Assembly: GCA_013215865.1 (NCBI GenBank)
Contig: JABSQL010000033.1
Span: 1 to 12,877 of the forward strand
DNA from: Candidatus Margulisiibacteriota bacterium
GTDB lineage: Bacteria > Margulisbacteria > Marinamargulisbacteria > DT-59
Length of the DNA: 12,877 nucleotides
Reading direction: 5' to 3'
Shown here: in pieces, positions 1-6,848 of the stretch
Position numbering within the stretch: position 1 is the stretch's first letter
How the letters are laid out: each line of letters begins with the position of its first letter
Notes under the pieces: generated by a model
What the model was told of the DNA's origin: nothing
Seen by the model: only the letters and a program-made list of their open reading frames with translations
The model's database searches: none
Made by a program: the position numbers and the translations under genes

Positions 1-41
1 TTGATTTTTTTAAGAAAAAAAATAAGGGTTCTCAGTCATGA
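1..41 (+). CDS. pntA: C-terminal end of transhydrogenase alpha subunit (partial)
   Basis: The frame beginning at base 3 is open from the window edge and reads DFFKKKNKGSQS before a TGA at 39-41. This TGA overlaps the pntB start codon as ATGA. PntA proteins, or their membrane part PntA2, commonly end in a short basic tail after the last helix, often of the form MLxMFKKK, and this end fits. Position, direction and the four-base overlap agree with a pntA-pntB operon with translational coupling. Only about 13 codons are visible, so the assignment rests mostly on the neighbour. Whether the alpha subunit is split into PntA1 and PntA2 cannot be seen here. Confidence 0.5.
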   Translation, partial: DFFKKKNKGSQS

Positions 42-1405
42 ATATAGCAATAGGTATCAATTGGGTTTATATTATTTCTGCATTATTTTTCACATTTGGA
101 TTAAAGTTATTAGGATCTCCAGAAACAGCAAGAAAGGGTAATATATTATCTGCATTCGGAATGCTATTGGCGATTATTGTGACGTTATGGGATCAACAGA
201 TCATCACGTATACATGGATTGTTGCGGGGATGCTGATTGGAATCGTAGTGGGGGTTCTTGCTGCCCGACTCATTTCTATGACCGCTATGCCAGAGATGGT
301 GGCATTGCTAAATGGGTTTGGTGGAATTGCCAGTTTATTGGTTGGTTGGTCCGTGTATGCGATATCTCCAGAAATGGGTATTTTTACAGCGACTTCCGTC
401 ATATTTTCAATATTAATCGGTGGGTTAACATTTTCTGGAAGCCTCACGGCATGGGCGAAACTAAAAGAGCTAATGACAGGAAAGCCGATCATTTATGTGG
501 GTCAGCAGGTCGTTAATGCATTGATTCTTTTAGGTATTTTAGGGTGTGGAATCATGTTTGTTTTGGGCCCTGAGCAAGGAATGACATATTTTTATATCAT
601 TATTGGTTTGTCGTTGCTTTTTGGTGTTATGAGTGTGCTGCCTATTGGTGGGGCAGATATGCCAGTGGTGATATCTTTATTAAATAGTTATTCTGGAATT
701 GCTGCTTGTGCAACGGGTTTTGTTATTCATAATAATTTATTAATAGTGGCCGGATCGTTGGTAGGTGCAAGTGGTATTATATTGACTAATATAATGTGTA
801 AGGCGATGAACCGGTCTATATCCCATGTGTTATTCAGCGGATTTGGGTCTGCCACTTCTGGCGGGGTTTCTGTTGAAGGAGAGGCAAAGTCTCTTTCTCC
901 GCAGGATGCTTATTATGTCTTGGAGTCGGCACAGTCTGTAGTTATTGTGCCTGGCTATGGTTTGGCTGTTGCACAAGCCCAGCATGTCGTCAGAGAACTG
1001 GGTGAGTTATTGGAAAATAATGGTGCAGAAGTAAGATATGCTATTCATCCGGTGGCAGGGCGAATGCCGGGCCACATGAATGTGTTGCTGGCAGAGGCAA
1101 ATGTTCCCTATGATCAGCTCATTGAGATGGACGATATCAATAGCACCATGGAAATGGTTGATGTATGTTTGGTTATAGGAGCAAATGATGTGGTCAATCC
1201 TGCGGCGCGTGATGATGAGGGCAGTCCGATATATGGAATGCCAATTATCAATGTGGATTATGCAAAGTTTGTTTTTGTATTGAAGCGGTCCATGGGAACA
1301 GGGTTTGCAGGTATCCAAAACCCTCTATTCTTCAAAGAAAATACCCGTATGATTTTTGGAGATGCCAAAGAAACATTGACCCACCTGTTAACAGAATTCA
1401 AATAA
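38..1405 (+). CDS. pntB: NAD(P) transhydrogenase subunit beta
   Basis: This is the beta subunit of the proton-translocating transhydrogenase in the inner membrane. It reduces NADP+ with NADH at the expense of the proton gradient, giving NADPH. The 455 residues match the usual length (about 460). Residues 1-260 are a string of hydrophobic helices (domain dII), with the conserved RKGN near 32-35. Residues 270-455 are the soluble NADP-binding domain dIII. It contains GYGLAVAQAQ (306-315), RMPGHMNVLLAEA (342-354), GANDVVNPAA (381-390) and a conserved KRSMGTGFAG stretch near 416-425. The ATG overlaps the upstream stop as ATGA and has AAGGG about nine bases ahead. The gene looks intact. The next gene, nadA, is convergent, with 44 bases between the stops and no clear hairpin terminator. 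Confidence 0.97.
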   Translation: MNIAIGINWVYIISALFFTFGLKLLGSPETARKGNILSAFGMLLAIIVTLWDQQIITYTWIVAGMLIGIVVGVLAARLISMTAMPEMVALLNGFGGIASLLVGWSVYAISPEMGIFTATSVIFSILIGGLTFSGSLTAWAKLKELMTGKPIIYVGQQVVNALILLGILGCGIMFVLGPEQGMTYFYIIIGLSLLFGVMSVLPIGGADMPVVISLLNSYSGIAACATGFVIHNNLLIVAGSLVGASGIILTNIMCKAMNRSISHVLFSGFGSATSGGVSVEGEAKSLSPQDAYYVLESAQSVVIVPGYGLAVAQAQHVVRELGELLENNGAEVRYAIHPVAGRMPGHMNVLLAEANVPYDQLIEMDDINSTMEMVDVCLVIGANDVVNPAARDDEGSPIYGMPIINVDYAKFVFVLKRSMGTGFAGIQNPLFFKENTRMIFGDAKETLTHLLTEFK

Positions 1406-1449
1406 ATCTAGCCGTTTTTATAGATGTATCTTTCTGTGTTTTAAGTTTT

Positions 1450-2475
1450 TTAACCCACATACCGAAACATTTCAGAAATACAGTGCTTGGCTTTTTTAAT
1501 TGTGGTTGGATCTATCTCAATAATGTCTTCTGGGTCTGGATTTTGAAGCGCTTTTAGTATGTGTTCAAGTGAATTGGATTTCATGTATTTGCACATGGTG
1601 CAAGAACCCACAAATGTCTTTTCGGGAACCTCCGTTTGAAGCCTACTGGTTAAGCCGCATTCAGTTAGCATAAAGTAGGCAGGGGCTTCCGTTTTTTTAA
1701 CATATTGCATCATTTGTGATGTGCTGCCCACAAAATCAGATGAGTTGATGACCTCAGAACGACACTCTGGATGACTAACGATATGGATGCCCTTATGCAT
1801 TTGTCGAAGATAAGTGATCATATCTGGATCATATTCTTCATGCACATAACAAGTACCATCCCAAAGTTTGATATCTTTATGAATGCCTTTTGCTTCTAGA
1901 AATTGGATCACATTTTCACCCATAAGCCGGTCTGGCAAAAAATATATCTTATCGTTGGGGATTTTTTCAATGATGGAATAGACATTAGATGAAGTGACAC
2001 AGACGTCGCAAGCTGCTTTCACCTCTGCAGTGGTATTGATGTAGCAAACAAAGGTGTATTCAGAATATTGTTTGCGAAGTTTTTGTACATCTTCACCTGT
2101 TATAGAATCGGCTAAACTACACCCATTAAGTTTACTAGGAATAATTACCGTTTTATTTGGGCTTAATATTTTTGCAGTGTCTGCCATAAACTTTACAGCA
2201 CAAAATAGGATCATATCGCAAGAAGAATCAGCTGCAAATTTACTGAGCTCATAAGAATCACCCACAAAATCACTTACCCCAATAATGATTTCAGGGCTTA
2301 TATATGAGTGTGCCAAAATAATCGCGTTTTTTTCTTTTTTGATGTGGTTAATTTGATTAATAATGGGAGTGATTTCTTGGCATTTTTCTGGGGTGAATAA
2401 ACAAGTGGTTCCACCAAGCTTCACCTGTTTTAAAGCGGTGTATAACTGATTCGAAGTGAATTCCGTTACTGGCAT
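1450..2475 (-). CDS. nadA: Quinolinate synthase
   Basis: NadA condenses iminoaspartate with dihydroxyacetone phosphate to quinolinate, the committed step of de novo NAD synthesis in the cytoplasm. The 341-residue protein has the three regions that hold the catalytic 4Fe-4S cluster, with probable ligands C119 (NGCSLADS), C209 (WDGTCYVHEEY) and C295 (CTMCKYMKSN). It also shows AHSYISPEI (55-63), MADTAKILSP (97-106), VTSSN (160-164) and SHPECR (234-239), all NadA landmarks. The start at 2475 is preferred because AAGAG precedes it and the protein then begins like other NadA proteins. An upstream in-frame ATG at 2529 would lie deep in the ferredoxin gene. The start overlaps the ferredoxin stop by 10 bases. 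No nadB or nadC is in the window, so the iminoaspartate source is not visible. Confidence 0.96.
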   Translation of the reverse strand: MPVTEFTSNQLYTALKQVKLGGTTCLFTPEKCQEITPIINQINHIKKEKNAIILAHSYISPEIIIGVSDFVGDSYELSKFAADSSCDMILFCAVKFMADTAKILSPNKTVIIPSKLNGCSLADSITGEDVQKLRKQYSEYTFVCYINTTAEVKAACDVCVTSSNVYSIIEKIPNDKIYFLPDRLMGENVIQFLEAKGIHKDIKLWDGTCYVHEEYDPDMITYLRQMHKGIHIVSHPECRSEVINSSDFVGSTSQMMQYVKKTEAPAYFMLTECGLTSRLQTEVPEKTFVGSCTMCKYMKSNSLEHILKALQNPDPEDIIEIDPTTIKKAKHCISEMFRYVG

Positions 2476-2693
2476 AATGAACTCTTTTGAATGGCACCCA
2501 CAGGACAGCAGGTAAAGGCATCTTCGCAAACTTTAAATTCGCTGGGTGTTTGGGGCTGTTTAATGACGGCTGCACACTGTTTGTCTTGGATTATTTTGAA
2601 ATGAAGGGGTGCGATTCCCTCGCACATATCACAGCTAATACAGTCTGAATCTACTTGAAAATGTTCAAACGGATTGTTTAACTTCTTTTTCAT
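2466..2693 (-). CDS. Small single-cluster 4Fe-4S ferredoxin
   Basis: This is a 75-residue electron carrier of the bacterial single 4Fe-4S ferredoxin type. The ligands appear to be C18, C21, C24 (CISCDMC) and the distal C63 followed by proline (CCPVGAI, 62-68), the standard CxxCxxC...CP pattern. C40, C56, C62 and C74 are extra. In some single-cluster ferredoxins two of the additional cysteines form a disulfide where a second cluster was lost. The gene overlaps the upstream regulator gene by 29 bases and the downstream nadA by 10, so the three are very likely one transcript with coupled translation. The ribosome site before 2693 is weak. Supplying electrons for NadA or its Fe-S cluster is an inference from this arrangement, not a known pairing. 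Physiological partners cannot be read from sequence. Confidence 0.85.
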   Translation of the reverse strand: MKKKLNNPFEHFQVDSDCISCDMCEGIAPLHFKIIQDKQCAAVIKQPQTPSEFKVCEDAFTCCPVGAIQKSSLCQ

Positions 2694-3921
2694 GTTTTTT
2701 CTTCAGTTCATCAATAAAGGTTTCTAACCCAGAATTAATTGTGAGAGGCATAATGGTTTTATCAGGTGGGTATTCTTTATTCTTGAATTCGGGAAAAAAG
2801 ATATAAACGTCTTTCATTTTCAGAGGGCTACTGGTATTAATTAACCGTTTGCACATATCATTTAGCATTGAAATCCGGTTGCGATGAGAAAAAGTTTGAG
2901 ATTGTAATTTATCACTCAACATAGGTAGAATATTTTCATAATGACGTTTTTCAGATATCCGTTGTATGACAGATAAAAGGGTGGATGCTTCAAATGGTTT
3001 CAGTACATAATCAAATGCCCCTTTTTGCAAGGTTTCAATGACAGTATCTTTATCTGAGTAAGCTGAGATAGTGATAACAGTGTGACCCTTATCGAGGGAT
3101 TTAATTTTTAACAATACTTCTAACCCAGAAATATCAGGTAAACCGATATCAAGAAGAATTAAATCGATATCATTATGTTTTTCAATGAGGTCAAGTGCTT
3201 CATATCCTGTTGATGCTTCAATAAAAGAATAGGAACGTGTATTTAAAATATCAATGATATTTTGCCGCATATCTGCTTCATCTTCAACCACCAGTATTTT
3301 TAAAATAGGTGCGTCAGGGGCTTTCTCACCAACGTCTGTTTCTAGCTCTGACTTTAACTCTTTTAGGGATAATTTTTTTCGACTTTCAGGGGGAGGAAAA
3401 AACACAGTTAATTCTTCAGGAGAAATTTGTTCACCTTTCAAAAGACGTTTCATGATAAATTCTTTGGATAATGTTAATCGTCGGTCTATATCTATTCCTT
3501 CCATTATATTTTGGTTTAATACGGATTCTAATTTACGAACATAATCCACCTTTTCAAGTGTTCGTTTTAGAACGGATAGCAGTTCTGGTTTTTGAAATGG
3601 TTTTGTGATGTAATCGTATGCACCTTGTTTCATCGTTTCGATGACAGATGCAATATGTTCATGTGCAGTCACCATGATAATTTCGGGGTAGAGTGTAATC
3701 GCCCTGATTTGTTCGATTAATTCAATTCCAGAAATATCTGGCAATGAGATGTCAAGTAACACAGCTGAAATTTTATATTCATTAAATTCAAGTAGTTGTA
3801 AAGCTTTTTGACCCGTATTTGCAATAAGCAATTCATAGTCATGTTTAAGTATATCTACAATGCCATCCGCCATGTCTTTCTCATCTTCAACTAGTAAAAT
3901 TAATGGTTTTTCTTCAGACAT
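2665..3921 (-). CDS. Response-regulator-like protein with two REC-plus-tail modules
   Basis: This is a 418-residue cytoplasmic signalling protein. REC1 spans about 6-123 with acidic pocket E12/D13, phospho-acceptor D57 (LLDISLPD), T85 and K107 (KPF). REC2 spans about 207-324 with E213/D214, D258 (LLDIGLPD), S286 and K308 (KPF). Both look competent for phosphorylation. Each REC is followed by a similar segment of about 60 residues containing RxxxL, then KRL, then FFP (174-176 and near 375-377), so the protein looks like a duplicated REC-tail unit. I see no recognised DNA-binding, cyclase or other output domain. The ATG at 3921 is preferred over one ten codons upstream because AAAGGGG lies at 3928-3934. 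It heads the operon with ferredoxin and nadA and is divergent from peroxiredoxin. No histidine kinase is present in the window, and its partner and output are unknown. Confidence 0.88.
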   Translation of the reverse strand: MSEEKPLILLVEDEKDMADGIVDILKHDYELLIANTGQKALQLLEFNEYKISAVLLDISLPDISGIELIEQIRAITLYPEIIMVTAHEHIASVIETMKQGAYDYITKPFQKPELLSVLKRTLEKVDYVRKLESVLNQNIMEGIDIDRRLTLSKEFIMKRLLKGEQISPEELTVFFPPPESRKKLSLKELKSELETDVGEKAPDAPILKILVVEDEADMRQNIIDILNTRSYSFIEASTGYEALDLIEKHNDIDLILLDIGLPDISGLEVLLKIKSLDKGHTVITISAYSDKDTVIETLQKGAFDYVLKPFEASTLLSVIQRISEKRHYENILPMLSDKLQSQTFSHRNRISMLNDMCKRLINTSSPLKMKDVYIFFPEFKNKEYPPDKTIMPLTINSGLETFIDELKKKHEKEVKQSV

Positions 3922-3945
3922 TTTATACCCCTTTGTTGATAGATG

Positions 3946-3979
3946 GTGCATATTCTACCATATTTGTGGTAGAATGCAC
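3946..3979. promoter_or_regulatory. Palindromic element in the divergent regulator/peroxiredoxin promoter
   Basis: Nine-base arms 3952-3960 (ATTCTACCA) and 3967-3975 (TGGTAGAAT) are perfect inverted repeats around a six-base centre. The symmetry continues outward to GTGCA (3946-3950) and TGCAC (3975-3979) if two bases (3951-3952) are bulged on the left. It lies in the only gap, 86 bases, between two divergent starts. Each arm holds TAGAAT, a good -10 hexamer, on opposite strands (3970-3975 for +, 3957-3952 for -), though the matching -35 regions are weak. Another possible + promoter is TTGATA at 3936-3941 with CATATT at 3959-3964. It is most simply an operator for a dimeric regulator of both operons. 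The regulator is unknown; I do not see a standard Fur, PerR or OxyR site. Confidence 0.55.
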
Positions 3980-4007
3980 GCACTTACACAATAAGGAGGC
4001 GTTTTTT

Positions 4008-4589
4008 ATGGGCGTTTTAGTGGGTAAAAAAGCACCAGAATTTAATACAAAAGCAGTTGTTAATGGAAAAGATATCGATGATTCTTTCAACCTGTCTCAA
4101 TTTCAGGGCCGGTATGTTGTACTGTTTTTCTATCCAAAGGATTTTACGTTTGTATGTCCCACAGAGCTACATACATTGCAAGAGAAATTGCCTGATTTCG
4201 AGAGTAAAAATACGCAAGTCATTGGGTGCTCAGTAGATTCTATTGACTCTCATGTGAAATGGCTATCGACACCTAAATCTCAAGCGGGTATTCAAGGAGT
4301 GACCTACCCAGTGTTATCCGACACGAGTAAAGCAATATCAGAATCTTATGATGTGTTAACGGATGAGGGGATTACCTATCGGGGTACATTTTTAATTGAT
4401 CGAGAAGGAATCGTCCGTCACCAATCGATAAATGATTTGGGGCTGGGTAGAAATATTGATGAAACCCTTAGAATAGTCGACGCTTTACAGTTTAATGAAG
4501 CACATGGTGAAGTTTGCCCAGCAAATTGGAATCGTGGAGATAAAGCGATGGTTCCCTCTCAAGAAGGCGTTCTTGAATATTATAAATAA
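4008..4589 (+). CDS. Typical 2-Cys peroxiredoxin (AhpC/Prx1 class)
   Basis: This is a cytoplasmic thiol peroxidase that reduces hydrogen peroxide, organic peroxides and possibly peroxynitrite, recycled by a thioredoxin-like or AhpF-like donor. The 193-residue protein has peroxidatic C50 in DFTFVCPTEL, with P43 and T47 of the PxxxT site. A conserved arginine is seen later in the IDREG region, and resolving C170 lies in GEVCPANW. This is the two-cysteine layout of the AhpC/Prx1 class. The start at 4008 is set by a strong AAGGAGG at 3993-3999 and by the family's usual N terminus, (x)VLVGKKAPEF. The frame is open upstream to 3903, but that would overlap the divergent regulator. sodA follows after 23 bases with its own ribosome site and no terminator between, so co-transcription is likely. 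No ahpF-like reductase gene is in the window. Confidence 0.95.
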   Translation: MGVLVGKKAPEFNTKAVVNGKDIDDSFNLSQFQGRYVVLFFYPKDFTFVCPTELHTLQEKLPDFESKNTQVIGCSVDSIDSHVKWLSTPKSQAGIQGVTYPVLSDTSKAISESYDVLTDEGITYRGTFLIDREGIVRHQSINDLGLGRNIDETLRIVDALQFNEAHGEVCPANWNRGDKAMVPSQEGVLEYYK

Positions 4590-4612
4590 CATTGTGAATA
4601 AGGAGAATTAAT

Positions 4613-5221
4613 ATGTCTTTTACGTTACCTGATTTACCCTATGCGTTTGACGCTTTAGAACCCACCATTGATGCACAAACGATGGAAATTCATCATGACA
4701 AGCATCACCAAGCCTATATTACTAAATTAAACAGTGCTCTAGAAGGGTCTGACTGGGCGTCAAAATCAATTGAAGAAATTTTAAGAAACATCAAACAACT
4801 TCCTGAAAACATTCAAGGTGCTGTTCGAAATAATGGTGGCGGTCATGCGAATCACTCACTATTCTGGACCATTTTATCTTCAAATGGAGGTGGAGAGCCC
4901 AAGGGCTCTTTAGCGGATGCAATATCTACAGATCTGAATGGGTTTGATTCTTTTAAAGAGGCATTTGAAACAGCTGCAAAAACGCGTTTTGGTAGTGGCT
5001 GGGCGTGGCTTGTGATTCATTCAGGGAAATTGGAAGTCATATCAACACCGAATCAAGATAGTCCTTTGATGGATGAGAAAGTACCTATTCTAGGGCTTGA
5101 TGTTTGGGAACATGCGTATTATTTGCATTATCAAAATCGCCGGCCTGAATATGTGTCTCAATTCTGGAACGTTGTAAATTGGGATCAAGTTGGGTCGAAT
5201 TATGAGCAAGGGATTTCATAG
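4613..5221 (+). CDS. sodA: Superoxide dismutase, Mn-type by sequence
   Basis: This enzyme dismutates superoxide to hydrogen peroxide and oxygen. It is 202 residues long with no signal peptide, so cytoplasmic. Metal ligands are H27 (IHHDKHH), H81 ([11 protein letters not shown]), D163 and H167 ([11 protein letters not shown]). The GGGHANHS stretch together with NQDSPL (where iron enzymes usually have a different residue pair) points to the manganese or cambialistic class. This is a sequence-based guess at metal use, though the importer operon nearby fits it. AAGGAG sits about seven bases before the ATG. The peroxiredoxin immediately upstream would remove the peroxide it makes. The last 137 bases are overlapped on the other strand by the end of the solenoid gene, so no terminator can lie directly after the stop without being inside that gene. 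Confidence 0.96.
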   Translation: MSFTLPDLPYAFDALEPTIDAQTMEIHHDKHHQAYITKLNSALEGSDWASKSIEEILRNIKQLPENIQGAVRNNGGGHANHSLFWTILSSNGGGEPKGSLADAISTDLNGFDSFKEAFETAAKTRFGSGWAWLVIHSGKLEVISTPNQDSPLMDEKVPILGLDVWEHAYYLHYQNRRPEYVSQFWNVVNWDQVGSNYEQGIS

Positions 5222-6719
5222 GATCTTCTTCCGTTTCTTTACATAGAGAAGCCATGAATGGGGTAAGGCCCTTAGGGAAATTGTGTGTTTTTAAAGCAGA
5301 AATAAGTCCTTTTTTGTTATCTAAATAACCATGAATCTTTAAGTCGTTTAAGAGGGCTTTGGCTGTTGCTTCTGAGTGACAAACATCTGAAATAAAGTCA
5401 CAAATAACTTGATTAGGAAAAGCTTGAAAAAGGGTGATGAGTATTCTCTTTTTAAAATTGAATGTGTGATGTGAATCAGAAAAGACACTCTTTAAAGCCA
5501 CAGTTTTCTCTGATGCAAGTAATTTATTTCTGTAGGTTTGGAGTATCGAAATTTTAAGAGGCATGGGGCTTTTATGGGATCTTAATAGATAAATCATTGT
5601 ATTGATGGTGAGTAAGTGAGGATATCGAGATATAATATCTGGGATGAACGTGTCTGTTGTCTTATGGTGAGTCACCATTTTGTTTATTAATTCTATGAAC
5701 GATTCTTTATTAATGGAGCTTGATGTAGAATCTTTGGAATGTTGCGTATGATCATTCCGTCGTAAAGAGGAAATGTCTATTTTATCCGGGTCTCCTGACT
5801 TAAGCAATGTTTCGTATAAGAGATTTAAAATAGCATGTTTTTCATTTAATAAAATAGAAGAATTGAAAAGAAAATCACGTAAGTATTGAATCGGAATTCG
5901 GGTGCGTAATGAAGACATAAGCTCTAATTTAAGAGACGTATTTTCTTTTGGGTCCAGCAAAATATTAGAAATAACCTTTAATGAAATATGTTTAGAAAGA
6001 CTGTGATGAATAGCTGATTTTCTTAGGTTGGCTGCATTTTTCTGATCAGAAATAATCGTTTCAAAAATAGACTGGGAGAGTCTACCGGAAAAATGAAGAA
6101 GACACTCAATGCGTATTTCGACATTTTCTGTAGGGTCCAAGATTATATTTTCAAAAGGAGATAAGGACAGGGACTGTTTCTGGCTAACTTGGTGGATCGC
6201 AGTGAGTCTTAGTTCGGTATTCTCTTCATTTCTGTTTTGAATAAGTTCTTCTAATATATGGGCAGAGATATGTGATCCAAATGTATTGATGATGCTTTGT
6301 TTGAGAGGCATATATCCAGATGAAGTAAGCAAATATTCTAATATATACGGATCTGGTACGGCTTTTCTTTCTTTAAATTCTATGAGAAGAGATTGTTTTT
6401 CTTTATCTGAAACATGTTCATTTCGCAATTTGGCTTCTAAAATGAGCAGTTCTCGAATCTCATTATAGTGAACCAACTCTGAGTGGAATGCAGAATCAGG
6501 ATGAATGCCAGATGTAAATCGAGACTGCAAAAGTGTAAATTCTTCAGGTGTGAGCTGTTCAAATGAAGTGGTTTTAGATAGTACATCTTGAATATATTTT
6601 AAATCGGGATTAAGGGCATCTGGAGATAGGGCCGTTATCTCTTCAAGGAATGAGAGAATAAAAGGGATGTTTTCATCCTTGGAAAATAGGTCTTGTGTTA
6701 ATGATGAATGATGTTCCAT
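5085..6719 (-). CDS. Unrecognised HEAT-like alpha-solenoid protein
   Basis: I do not recognise this 544-residue protein. It has no signal peptide, no membrane segment and no enzyme motif that I can see, so it is probably cytoplasmic. From about residue 137, helical repeats of 30-32 residues recur. Units begin near MPLK (137), TELR (168), VEIR (200), ANLR (230), TSLK (261) and LNEK (291), and several end in a turn like LDPTEN (194-199) or LDPKEN (255-260). A Ser/Thr/Asp-rich linker (about 309-337) is followed by further repeat-like helices, including [11 protein letters not shown] (386-396). This is the pattern of HEAT-like scaffolds that bind proteins. The start at 6719 is chosen for AAGAGGA about 11 bases upstream; an in-frame ATG at 6752 lacks a ribosome site. 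The last ~45 residues are antisense to sodA. Confidence 0.7.
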   Translation of the reverse strand: MEHHSSLTQDLFSKDENIPFILSFLEEITALSPDALNPDLKYIQDVLSKTTSFEQLTPEEFTLLQSRFTSGIHPDSAFHSELVHYNEIRELLILEAKLRNEHVSDKEKQSLLIEFKERKAVPDPYILEYLLTSSGYMPLKQSIINTFGSHISAHILEELIQNRNEENTELRLTAIHQVSQKQSLSLSPFENIILDPTENVEIRIECLLHFSGRLSQSIFETIISDQKNAANLRKSAIHHSLSKHISLKVISNILLDPKENTSLKLELMSSLRTRIPIQYLRDFLFNSSILLNEKHAILNLLYETLLKSGDPDKIDISSLRRNDHTQHSKDSTSSSINKESFIELINKMVTHHKTTDTFIPDIISRYPHLLTINTMIYLLRSHKSPMPLKISILQTYRNKLLASEKTVALKSVFSDSHHTFNFKKRILITLFQAFPNQVICDFISDVCHSEATAKALLNDLKIHGYLDNKKGLISALKTHNFPKGLTPFMASLCKETEEDPMKSLAHNSTQLDPNLQRSRIETHIQAGDFDNANNTHVPKHQALE

Positions 6720-6775
6720 AATTGTTAGAGTCCTCTTTAGTGTTATGCCCATTTTATGAGATCTGTAACATCAGG

Positions 6776-6814
6776 CATTTCCCATAGTTGAGATCACTGC
6801 TGTCCAGGGAAATG
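6776..6814. promoter_or_regulatory. Inverted repeat ahead of the multicopper oxidase
   Basis: CATTTCCC (6776-6783) and GGGAAATG (6807-6814) are perfect 8-base inverted repeats with 23 bases between. They lie in the 100-base region shared by the divergent solenoid and oxidase genes. The right arm includes the AGGGA (6806-6810) that would be the ribosome site for a TTG start at 6820. It could therefore be an operator with half-sites about three helical turns apart, or a hairpin hiding that ribosome site. A TTGAGA at 6788-6793 and a TATATT at 6815-6820 are promoter-like but badly spaced from each other. An 8-base match can occur by chance. Confidence 0.3.
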
Positions 6815-6819
6815 TATAT

Positions 6820-6848
6820 TTGACAGATACCCTTAGGGGATATATTTT
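6820..6848 (+). promoter_or_regulatory. Consensus -35 box overlapping the assumed oxidase start
   Basis: TTGACA at 6820-6825 is a perfect -35 hexamer. Possible -10 hexamers are TATTTT at 6843-6848 (17-base spacer) or TATATT at 6841-6846 (15-base spacer). If used, transcription would start near 6855, downstream of the TTG at 6820, and translation would have to begin at the GTG at 6856. Hexamer matches in AT-rich DNA are common, so this is only an alternative reading. Confidence 0.25.

Noticed and set aside
187..516. Alternative-frame open frames inside pntB (both strands)
   Set aside because: Their products have no domain-like features, and the pntB frame is unambiguous through the whole stretch.
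1406..1449. Possible terminator between convergent pntB and nadA
   Set aside because: There are T-rich runs but no stable GC hairpin that I can pair by eye.
2476..2529. Longer NadA starting at 2529
   Set aside because: The extra 18 residues are out-of-frame ferredoxin sequence and are Cys-rich. NadA homology begins at 2475, which has its own AAGAG.
2357..2575. Minus-strand 72-codon frame across the ferredoxin/nadA junction
   Set aside because: It is a shadow of the two overlapping genes, with no ribosome site and no recognisable product.
3953..3974. PerR/Fur box reading of the palindrome
   Set aside because: The arms (TTCTACCA/TGGTAGAA) are spaced by six bases and do not match the 7-1-7 PerR or 19-base Fur consensus closely enough to name a regulator.
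3903..4007. N-terminal extension of the peroxiredoxin frame
   Set aside because: The extension crosses the divergent promoter and the regulator's start. A strong AAGGAGG and the family N terminus place the start at 4008.
5085..6719. Solenoid frame as a mere shadow of sodA
   Set aside because: Only its last ~45 codons overlap sodA. The other ~500 are open, repeat-patterned and have no competing gene, so it is treated as real.
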